Assembly (NCBI GenBank): GCA_036759185.1 | Contig: DAIOVD010000206.1 | Span: 1-6,900 of the forward strand | DNA length: 6,900 nt | Origin: CAMDMI01 sp036759185 | GTDB lineage: Bacteria > Bacteroidota > Bacteroidia > Cytophagales > Flexibacteraceae | Reading direction: 5' to 3' | In this document: positions 1 to 5,272 of the stretch, in pieces | Position numbering within the stretch: position 1 is the first letter of the stretch | Layout: the number at the start of each line of letters is the position of its first letter | Program-made: the position numbers and the translations under genes | The notes under the pieces: model-generated | The model's input: the letters and a program-made list of their open reading frames with translations, nothing else | What the model was told of the DNA's origin: nothing | The model's database searches: none

Positions 1-150
1 CTCCGTCAAGGAGAGAAAATTGTGTGTGGCAGTGGAGGTGCGAGAACTGAGGCATATAGGAAGTTCAAAGTTTCGAGTTCAAAGTCAAAAGTTGGGAAAT
101 ACCAGCTGACCTTTCCTCAGGAATTGAGTTGCGAAAATACAGAATTTTAG
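1..150 (+). CDS. Possible 3' end of a rightward gene (weak)
   Basis: Reading frame 1 is open from the window edge to a TAG at 148-150, giving 49 codons with no start inside the window. The conceptual peptide begins LRQGEKIVCGSGGARTEAYR and ends ENTEF. I do not recognise a family. Against it: frame 2 is also open for about 35 codons, a 49-codon open stretch arises by chance fairly often, and the middle of the frame crosses the low-complexity repeat at 62-93. In its favour: the TAG abuts the start of the hairpin repeat at 151, so that repeat would sit exactly between two converging stop codons. It may equally be plain intergenic DNA. Confidence 0.2.
   Translation, partial: LRQGEKIVCGSGGARTEAYRKFKVSSSKSKVGKYQLTFPQELSCENTEF
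62..93. repeat. Short AGTTCAAAG-type tandem repeat
   Basis: A 14-bp unit starting AGTTCAAAGT occurs twice back to back (62-75 and 76-89) with a few differences in the second half, followed by a partial third AGTT at 90-93. Degenerate AGTTCAAAGTTTC tracts are, from general knowledge, common in intergenic DNA of environmental Bacteroidota. No function is evident. It argues weakly that this stretch is not coding. Confidence 0.5.
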
Positions 151-222
151 GGCAGCGGCCGGGCTATTCGCTGCAATCTTTGGGTTCGTTCCTCCCCAAA
201 GGATTTCGCTTCTATCCCTGCT
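151..222. repeat. Hairpin-centred intergenic repeat element
   Basis: On the plus strand the 12-mer TTCGCTGCAATC (167-178) recurs with 10 of 12 matches as TTCGCTTCTATC (205-216). Between them lies an inverted repeat, CTTTGGG (178-184) and CCCAAAG (195-201), a 7-bp stem with a 10-nt loop. This layout, with similar GATnGnAGCGAA-type flanks around a variable hairpin, matches from memory an intergenic element found in many copies just after genes in Flavobacterium, Pedobacter and relatives. I cannot confirm the match without a search. It lies directly downstream of the leftward abortive-infection-like gene and includes that gene's TAG stop (214-212). There is no T-run after the stem on either strand, so it is not a classical intrinsic terminator, although it could act in 3'-end formation. 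Confidence 0.6.
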
Positions 223-1192
223 GCGGATTGTTAATATTGACGATAGAGTTCTTTCGTAGTTCTTCTAAATCAATCTCAATAAAATAATCTGATGGAATAT
301 TTCTAGATACGGAATAGAAATTCAATAAGCTAAGTTCATTTTTATTTGGAGTAGTGGTTCGCCAGGCTTCACCAAGTTGTGTTTGAGAATTCATAAGAAT
401 CAATGCTTGTTCCTCAATGGAAAGAAAAGCATTTACCATCCTGCCATAACTTTTCTTTTGGTCTGAGGAAAAATTTTTAGGTGACGAGTTTTCAATAAAC
501 AAGTACAACCCAAATAAATGCTTAAAAAAAACGGTAAGTATTCCTGGGAATTTATTGGAAACTAAAGTTGTTTCATATTTCCCGGGTGAAAAAGAAATTT
601 TTCCTTCAACTCCTGCCACGAGAGGTTCAGGCCCAGGTTGGTGAAAATAACTAAGATTATCATTATTAACTTTGTTTAATATTTTCAACACTTCCGATTT
701 TGAATAATTATTGGCAATCCCAAAATTCCTTAAATAAAAATATTTGATTTTGGTTTCAGAAGAAGGTGGATTTAAACTAAATTGGTTGCTTGGATTATGG
801 CTTTCTAGTTCTTGTCTCAGAGTGATCAGAGATGATTTTATCCAATCTCCTTGCGAACCTTCGAATAACTTCTCAGAGATTTTTCTTTGATAGTCTAATA
901 AGTTAAAAAATTTAGACTCAAATGATCTTACCTGCTCATGTTCATCCTGCTTTCTAATTGTTTCAACAATAAGCATGGCACTTCCGGCTGTAAGTAAAAC
1001 ACCCCAGGTTCCGCCAATAAAATCTCCAAAATGTCCCCATTTTTCAGAATCAATGGTTAAGCTTAATTCCTGATTACAAAGGTTTACGATGAAAATCAAA
1101 GATGTTATTCCTGCCAGGACTAAACCAGCAATAATTAGATTTCCACCCCAAATCCCAATTTTTGAACTGTTCTTTAATCCCAGCCAATTCAT
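212..1192 (-). CDS. Putative phage abortive infection (putAbiC-like) membrane protein
   Basis: 326 aa. Two hydrophobic helices lie near the N-terminus (about residues 13-38 and 56-78), and the rest (about 80-326) is a soluble, probably cytoplasmic domain. Family marks that I recognise are HFGDFIGGTWG at 54-64 leading into the second helix, then an E/Q-rich linker and SFESKFFNLLDYQRKI at 90-105. Later come FFKHLFGLYLFIE (222-234) and YGRMVNAFLSIEEQALILMNS-like helices (249-269). These match the layout of the 'putative phage abortive infection protein' family, whose members are predicted to kill or arrest infected cells; the mechanism is unknown. No nuclease or nucleotide-binding motif is visible. 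The ATG overlaps the toxin stop by 4 nt (ATGA, 1192-1189), so translation is probably coupled. The last residues (QQG) and the stop come from the downstream repeat, so the C-terminus may be recently altered. Family assignment is by motif pattern only. Confidence 0.72.
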   Translation of the reverse strand: MNWLGLKNSSKIGIWGGNLIIAGLVLAGITSLIFIVNLCNQELSLTIDSEKWGHFGDFIGGTWGVLLTAGSAMLIVETIRKQDEHEQVRSFESKFFNLLDYQRKISEKLFEGSQGDWIKSSLITLRQELESHNPSNQFSLNPPSSETKIKYFYLRNFGIANNYSKSEVLKILNKVNNDNLSYFHQPGPEPLVAGVEGKISFSPGKYETTLVSNKFPGILTVFFKHLFGLYLFIENSSPKNFSSDQKKSYGRMVNAFLSIEEQALILMNSQTQLGEAWRTTTPNKNELSLLNFYSVSRNIPSDYFIEIDLEELRKNSIVNINNPQQG

Positions 1193-1449
1193 TTGCTTTC
1201 AATTAAATTGTCATATTCAGAATGGTCGCCAATCCAGAACCAAAGCATTCCGTCTTCAATTCCAATTGCCAGTGCCCTGTATTTTATACCCACTCTTGCA
1301 GACCAAAATTTCCCAGTCTTCTTAAAATGTAAAGATGGATGGAATGGGTTTTCTTTGAGAAGTTCAAAGTTTTTATCAGCCAACTTTTTTGTTGACTCAG
1401 GGAGTTTTTCGTAGGCTGCCCAAAAATCAGGAACTGTAAAATGATTCAA
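1189..1449 (-). CDS. RelE/ParE-superfamily toxin
   Basis: 86 aa, the usual size for a RelE/ParE-fold toxin. The pattern is characteristic: a helical N-terminal half with LPESTKKLADKNFELL (16-31), then NPFHPSLHFKK (34-44), then a beta-rich half with WSARVGIKYRAL (49-60), LWFWIGDH (69-76) and a terminal H76-x-x-Y79. The basic residues R52, K56, R58 and the H/Y pair sit where ribosome-dependent mRNA endonucleases of the RelE/YoeB type carry active-site residues. A gyrase-poisoning ParE activity cannot be excluded. The only usable start is TTG (1449-1447), because the next methionine is residue 68. This TTG overlaps the antitoxin stop as TTGA (1449-1446), with a weak AAGG just upstream. Such a start would favour antitoxin excess. 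Its stop overlaps the following membrane protein gene by 4 nt, which makes one polycistronic unit. Confidence 0.85.
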   Translation of the reverse strand: MNHFTVPDFWAAYEKLPESTKKLADKNFELLKENPFHPSLHFKKTGKFWSARVGIKYRALAIGIEDGMLWFWIGDHSEYDNLIESK

Positions 1450-1661
1450 AGCGCCTTGTATTTGCCACTTTGAAAATCCTTTACTGCTTTTTCTGCCATA
1501 GAGTCTAACTTCCCTGCCCGAATATCTGCCTCAATTTTTGCATCGAATGAGTTCTTCTTTCCTGCTTTTAGTTGCTTTTGAAGCAGATTCTCCAAATATC
1601 TTAATAAGTCTGTTTTTCCAGACTCCGAAAGCATTTCGAATTTGACCAGTAAATCTCCCAT
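1446..1661 (-). CDS. Antitoxin-like small protein of the toxin pair
   Basis: 71 aa, charged and mostly helical. Residues 5-32 form an amphipathic helix-rich segment (KFEMLSESGKTDLLRYLENL and on), followed by a lysine-rich linker at 32-37. The tail has the pattern DIRAGKLD (46-53) then AEKAVKDFQSGKYKAL (56-71). Tails of the type 'DIxAGKLD...A..DF..GK' are common in small antitoxins encoded directly upstream of RelE/ParE toxins in Bacteroidota; such tails usually wrap around the toxin. No clear ribbon-helix-helix, HTH or AbrB DNA-binding domain is recognisable, so autoregulation cannot be inferred from the protein. It is first in the operon and its TGA overlaps the toxin TTG. The role rests mainly on position, size and tail pattern. 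Confidence 0.75.
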   Translation of the reverse strand: MGDLLVKFEMLSESGKTDLLRYLENLLQKQLKAGKKNSFDAKIEADIRAGKLDSMAEKAVKDFQSGKYKAL

Positions 1662-1841
1662 TTCAATATCGAGTTATTCTACTTTACTTCTATTTATGTA
1701 TAAAATGAATCGCTAGTTCAGGAATGCAATTTGCAAAACTCGACTTGCATCAGCAAAAAAATCAGGTCGGAATTTGTATTTGAATTTGCGTCAATTCAGC
1801 GAAAGTGAAATTCATTGCTCTAAGCAATTTCTTCGTTTCTG

Positions 1842-1869
1842 GATTTCGCAATTTGCGAATTGCGAAATC
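1842..1869. promoter_or_regulatory. 12-bp perfect inverted repeat, possible operator
   Basis: GATTTCGCAATT (1842-1853) and its exact reverse complement AATTGCGAAATC (1858-1869) are separated by TGCG. Inside are three copies of the heptamer TTGCGAA: inverted at 1845-1851, then direct at 1853-1859 and 1860-1866. The palindrome lies 181 bp upstream of the antitoxin start and 124 bp downstream of the metalloprotease stop. Neither strand has a T-run after the stem, so it is not an intrinsic terminator. Clustered heptamers suggest a protein-binding site, perhaps an operator of the toxin-antitoxin-AbiC unit, but the distance from the start is long and a dispersed palindromic repeat is an alternative. 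Confidence 0.45.
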
Positions 1870-1947
1870 TTCCAATAGCTTAAAACAGTATGCATGAAAA
1901 GTGATAATTTTATCTCCTTTGCCTCAAACCGGATTTTATCAGAAATT

Positions 1948-1974
1948 AAAAAAAATGTCAATTCCACAGAATTG
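1948..1974 (-). terminator. Intrinsic terminator of the metalloprotease gene
   Basis: Read on the minus strand: CAATTC, loop TGTG, GAATTG (1974-1959), then ACA and eight consecutive T (1955-1948). It begins 18 bp after the metalloprotease stop codon. The stem is only 6 bp and AT-rich, so it may be weak. A perfect 8-bp outer inverted repeat, CAAACCGG (1925-1932) and CCGGTTTG (1983-1990), encloses the whole structure and could stabilise a larger fold. It probably separates metalloprotease transcription from the toxin-antitoxin unit that follows in the same direction. Confidence 0.55.
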
Positions 1975-1992
1975 TAAAAGAGCCGGTTTGCA

Positions 1993-4107
1993 TCACTCCT
2001 TCACCACTACCTGCTTGCGGACTTTGTTTCCATTGATAGTCAGTTCAAAGATGTAAAGTCCCGTATGCAGACCCGTTGTATTGATTTTATGCGGCTCATT
2101 CACGGACGGTAACAATTGTTCTTTCCTGATTAGTTTGCCCGTCACATCCCGGATCACGACTTCTTCCAACTGGCCACGGCTCGTCTGGATAAACACTTCT
2201 TTGCCAGCAGGATTTGGGTAAAGAAGTATTTCTCCTGCCACAACAGGATCTTCCAAACCTGTCGTTGGCGTTCCGGCCAATCTCACGTTATCAATGTAAA
2301 TATTGTTTCCGCCACTGGTGGTAAAACTGAACCGGAACCGAAAGTTGTTGGTAATGAAATTGGTGGGAACTGTAATCGATTCTTCCCGCCAGTCGTCATC
2401 CGTAAATGGAATGTAGTTTCCCGTTGAAATGGTGGTCATTGTATTGAGCGACTGAGGCGTTGTATTCGCAATCCGGGTGGCGAACGAAGTCCAGTTTTGT
2501 CCACAATCTTTCGAAAACGTGATAATGAGCTTGTCTTTGTTGAAGCTGTTTTTTGACCGGTACATCAGGTTAAATTTCAGTGTGATGCCTGTGTGATTGC
2601 TCAGATCGACAGGAGGGGAGATAAGTTCATGAAACTGTCCCGGCTTGTTTTGTGAGTTGGTAATCCGCACACTTTTGTTGCTGGCAAATCCTACCAGATC
2701 AAACGGAATCCAGGTATTTCCTCCATTCGGAGTAAGAACAGTCCAGTCTGCGAGAGGATCGGATCCTTCAAAATCAAATGCTGCCGGTAATGCCTGAGAA
2801 GAAGGTCCTGAAGCCAGCACAACGACATGTTTTGGGAAAGTTTTGGATTCAGTTCCATTCGCGTTGGTATTGCTTAAAATCACATCATAGTTTCCAGGTG
2901 CTGAATACGTTACAGTGACAACCGAGTCAGTCGATGTGGCGGGGGTACCACCAGGAAAGGTCCACAGCCGGCTGGTTTTGGTTCCTCCCCAGGAGAAATC
3001 TTTGAACGTGACGGTTCCTCCTCCACACAGAATTTTAGTGAAATAGGGAAACACTTCCGGCTTCGCCGGGCAGTCGGGTACTATGACGGTATCGGTTCCA
3101 GTTGCCGTCAGGTTGGCGGGCTGCCAGAGCTTGTTGCGATTACCGGCAGGAGCATTTAACGCCGCATCCATCCGGACGGCTTGTTGTTTAGTGAAGATAT
3201 TGAGGCAGGCACCCTGGCTGTAATCCATATAGTTGTTGAACATTTCACCGTTGCCATCAGAACCACATGAATTGTTGGCACGCCATGGAAATGAAGGGCA
3301 GCCGGAATTACTGGCTTCGGCTGGTGGTGTATCGGAAATCTGGTCACTTCCACAAGTCTGATCTCCCCAGATGTGGATCAGGTTAAACCAGTGCCCCAGT
3401 TCATGGATCAGATAGCGTCCTTTAAAATTGCCCCATCCGGTGTTGCTGGCAGAAGTGCCAATGCTGCCGATCAGGTCGTTTCGGATTTCAACACCGTCCG
3501 TTTCTGTAGAGCCACTACCCGGAAACTGTGCATAACCACCACCTCCACAGGTTGATTGTCCCTGGTACCGCATTGCCTTTACCAACCATACATTCAGGTA
3601 TTTATTGCTTGGCCAGCTTGTTACATATTTGGCATCTTCCGGATTTTCAATGCATTTTGTCAGAGCGGTGTATGTTCGGGTAACACCCTGTGTACAGTTG
3701 CCGTTCGGGTCTTTGGTGGCCAGCCTGAATTCGACTGCAATCCGTCCTCCAAGAGATTGAAATGCCGCTGGTCCGAGATTGGTATCGGCCTGCATCCGGT
3801 TAAATTCTTCGTTTAGAATGGCCACCTGATTGCGAATCTGTTCCATTGTGATGTTCTCTGTTCCTCCCTGATGGAGAATATGAAACACAACCGGGATCAC
3901 TTTTTTCGTCGTCGACAGTTTATCGTAACTGTGAAATTTCTGACGGTATTCAGTTTCCTGATCCAGTTGCCGGCGGATTTCTTTCAATTCCGGATTCAGT
4001 TCCAGATTCTGCAGTTCCATTTCATGGCTGATGCAGTTTTGGCCTGAAGCTCTGATCTGGATGAACAGAAGAATGACAGGACAGAAAAGCAGGATTCGTT
4101 TTAACAT
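1993..4107 (-). CDS. Secreted M43-type zinc metalloprotease with PKD domain and T9SS sorting tail
   Basis: 704 aa from the ATG at 4107. That start was chosen because it opens directly into a signal peptide (MLKR, hydrophobic 5-18, probable cleavage near ASGQ at 20-23); an in-frame ATG at 4155 would prepend 16 unlikely residues. Residues about 65-325 are the catalytic domain of the pappalysin-like M43 family. The zinc site is HELGHWFNLIH (H235, E236, H239, H245), followed by WGD, and the Met-turn is NNYMDY with M294. Cysteines around 252, 270, 281 and 301 probably form disulfides. Residues about 350-430 are a PKD-like domain (LWTFPGGTP 381-389, SAPGNYDVILS 402-412). Residues about 440-612 are a MAM/jelly-roll-like adhesion domain ending IYIDNVRL. 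Residues about 626-704 are a type A T9SS sorting domain (LLYPNPAGKEV through VRKQVVVKE). The protein should cross the outer membrane by T9SS and be released or anchored at the surface to degrade extracellular protein. N242 replaces the usual glycine of the M43 motif. Confidence 0.9.
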   Translation of the reverse strand: MLKRILLFCPVILLFIQIRASGQNCISHEMELQNLELNPELKEIRRQLDQETEYRQKFHSYDKLSTTKKVIPVVFHILHQGGTENITMEQIRNQVAILNEEFNRMQADTNLGPAAFQSLGGRIAVEFRLATKDPNGNCTQGVTRTYTALTKCIENPEDAKYVTSWPSNKYLNVWLVKAMRYQGQSTCGGGGYAQFPGSGSTETDGVEIRNDLIGSIGTSASNTGWGNFKGRYLIHELGHWFNLIHIWGDQTCGSDQISDTPPAEASNSGCPSFPWRANNSCGSDGNGEMFNNYMDYSQGACLNIFTKQQAVRMDAALNAPAGNRNKLWQPANLTATGTDTVIVPDCPAKPEVFPYFTKILCGGGTVTFKDFSWGGTKTSRLWTFPGGTPATSTDSVVTVTYSAPGNYDVILSNTNANGTESKTFPKHVVVLASGPSSQALPAAFDFEGSDPLADWTVLTPNGGNTWIPFDLVGFASNKSVRITNSQNKPGQFHELISPPVDLSNHTGITLKFNLMYRSKNSFNKDKLIITFSKDCGQNWTSFATRIANTTPQSLNTMTTISTGNYIPFTDDDWREESITVPTNFITNNFRFRFSFTTSGGNNIYIDNVRLAGTPTTGLEDPVVAGEILLYPNPAGKEVFIQTSRGQLEEVVIRDVTGKLIRKEQLLPSVNEPHKINTTGLHTGLYIFELTINGNKVRKQVVVKE

Positions 4108-4227
4108 AGTGGGAGAGTAGAACAGAAGGCAAATACGAAAATCCTTTTGAAACAAAAAAAACGCAAAGCATGCCTTCCGGAAAAAGGGAAACCCCTACTT
4201 TTGCGCCTCTTTTCGAAAACAAACGAC
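4108..4227. other. Divergent intergenic region
   Basis: 120 bp separate the divergent starts of the metalloprotease (leftward, 4107) and the epimerase (rightward, 4228). A clear -7 box for the rightward gene lies at 4196-4203. For the leftward gene the best candidate is CGTATTTG (minus strand, 4137-4130), 22 bp before its ATG with a TTTG-ending T-run further upstream. It misses the first two consensus bases and is not annotated as a promoter. Confidence 0.5.
4196..4203 (+). promoter_or_regulatory. Bacteroidota-type -7 box of the epimerase gene
   Basis: TACTTTTG fits the TAnnTTTG consensus recognised by the primary sigma factor of Bacteroidota exactly. It lies 24 bp before the ATG at 4228, which implies a leader of roughly 15-20 nt. 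No good TTTG/TTG -33 element is found 17-23 bp upstream, so the promoter may be weak or rely on the -7 box. It also supports the internal ATG at 4228 as the real start, since the in-frame ATG at 4147 lies upstream of this box. Confidence 0.6.
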
Positions 4228-5262
4228 ATGAAAATACACCTTGTAACCGGAGCCTGTGGGTTCGTTGGAAGAAATCTGGTGAAGCGCCTTTTGCGGAAAA
4301 CATCTGATTTCCTCGTAATGGTTGACGATCTCTCCACCGGAACACATCCTTCTACCTGGCTGGCAGCTGGTGAATTCACTCCCGGCGTCGAAACAGGCAG
4401 AATAGGAGAGAGGATGCTGTATTTTCAACAGGATTGCCGCAGTTTTTTCCAACGCTGGTATCAAAATGCTGACTGGATGAAAGCAGAAACCGGAATCGAA
4501 GGGCACAAATTCGATGATGTGTTTCACTTCGCTGCCATTGTGGGTGGTCGTTCGAAAATTGAAGGAGACCCTATGATGGTTGCCCTTGACCTGGCGATTG
4601 ATGCGGAGTTTTTCTATTGGATTACCCGATTCAAGCCAACCCGGGCGTTGTTTCCAAGCTCTTCCGCAGCCTATCCCATCGATCTTCAGACCGATTCTGC
4701 TGCAATTGCACTGGCTGAAACCGATATTAATTTCTCCAAAATGGGTCAACCGGATATGACCTACGGCTGGTCCAAACTGACAGGTGAGTTCCTCGCTCAG
4801 ATAGCTGCCCGAAATTATGGGATTTCAGTGGCCTGTGTCCGTCCGTTTTCCGGATATGGTGAAGACCAGGACCTGAGTTATCCGACACCAGCCATTGCAG
4901 CACGTGCCGCACGTAAGGAGAATCCGTTTGAAGTTTGGGGCAGTGGTTACCAGGGAAGGGATTTTGTTCACATTGATGATTGCATTGATTGCATCCTGAT
5001 GGCTTTGGACAATATTCATGATGGATCAGCTGTCAATATTGGACAGGGAAAACTAACCAGCTTCCGTGAATTGATTACTATTTTCACCGGATTTGCAGGG
5101 TACAAACCAGAAATCAAAGCGCTCCTTGATAAACCAGTAGGTGTGCACAGCCGCTATGCCAACATGGACTATGTTCACAACACCTTTGGCTGGAAAGCAA
5201 AAATCAGCATCGAAGAAGGAATGCGCCGTGTATATGATGCAGCCCTCCTTCGATTGAAATAG
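4228..5262 (+). CDS. NAD-dependent nucleotide-sugar epimerase/dehydratase (extended SDR)
   Basis: 344 aa from the ATG at 4228, whose product starts with MKIHLVTGACGFVGRN. This start fits the usual N-terminus of the family, and the in-frame ATG at 4147 would add a basic 27-residue extension. The Rossmann dinucleotide motif is G8-x-x-G11-x-x-G14, with acidic D33/D34 after the second strand, as in NAD-binding members. Other landmarks are HFAAIVGG (100-107), the catalytic Ser/Thr region PSSSAAYP (143-150), Y179-x-x-x-K183, RPFSGYG (205-211) and RDFVHIDD (244-251), which lines the sugar-nucleotide site. The expected reaction is epimerisation or dehydration of a nucleotide-activated sugar in the cytoplasm for surface polysaccharide synthesis. 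The exact substrate cannot be read from the sequence. An extended segment at about 41-96 before HFAA is longer than in GalE-type enzymes. No other glycan gene is visible; it stands alone between two oppositely directed T9SS-cargo genes. Confidence 0.88.
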   Translation: MKIHLVTGACGFVGRNLVKRLLRKTSDFLVMVDDLSTGTHPSTWLAAGEFTPGVETGRIGERMLYFQQDCRSFFQRWYQNADWMKAETGIEGHKFDDVFHFAAIVGGRSKIEGDPMMVALDLAIDAEFFYWITRFKPTRALFPSSSAAYPIDLQTDSAAIALAETDINFSKMGQPDMTYGWSKLTGEFLAQIAARNYGISVACVRPFSGYGEDQDLSYPTPAIAARAARKENPFEVWGSGYQGRDFVHIDDCIDCILMALDNIHDGSAVNIGQGKLTSFRELITIFTGFAGYKPEIKALLDKPVGVHSRYANMDYVHNTFGWKAKISIEEGMRRVYDAALLRLK

Positions 5263-5272
5263 TGTTTCTTTC

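Larger units (their letters stand above)
1662..1992. other. 331-bp gene-free region upstream of the antitoxin
   Basis: This AT-rich stretch lies between the stop of the metalloprotease gene and the start of the antitoxin gene, both leftward, so it should hold the cassette's promoter. I see no reading frame of note. It contains a terminator-like hairpin (1948-1974), a strong palindrome (1842-1869) and a smaller hairpin, ATTGCT/AGCAAT with a 3-nt loop (1814-1828). It also contains two copies of GCAATTTGC (1726-1734 and 1848-1856). On the minus strand a TTTTATACAT stretch near 1696-1705 is the best -10-like sequence, but no convincing TAnnTTTG box precedes the antitoxin and there is no Shine-Dalgarno sequence, which is normal for this phylum. 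Confidence 0.6.

Noticed and set aside
62..93. CRISPR-like or phase-variable repeat
   Set aside because: There are only two degenerate 14-bp units with no spacers and no adjacent gene whose expression it could switch.
178..201. CTTTGGG/CCCAAAG hairpin as an intrinsic terminator of the defence-like operon
   Set aside because: There is no T-run after the stem on either strand; it is better described as the core of the repeat element.
4108..4155. Upstream in-frame ATG (4155) as start of the metalloprotease
   Set aside because: It would put 16 non-signal residues before a good signal peptide that starts at 4107; secretion requires the latter.
4130..4161. CGTATTTG with upstream TTTG as a promoter for the metalloprotease
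   Set aside because: The first two bases of the TAnnTTTG consensus are missing and the spacing to the TTTG (15 bp) is short.
4147..4227. Upstream in-frame ATG (4147) as start of the epimerase
   Set aside because: It adds a basic low-complexity 27-residue extension ahead of the Rossmann strand and lies upstream of the -7 box at 4196-4203.
4195..4749. 184-codon leftward frame opposite the epimerase
   Set aside because: It is antisense to a well-supported gene, its translation has no domain-like pattern, and no promoter or partner gene is seen. Similar shadow frames opposite the metalloprotease and PKD genes were rejected for the same reason.
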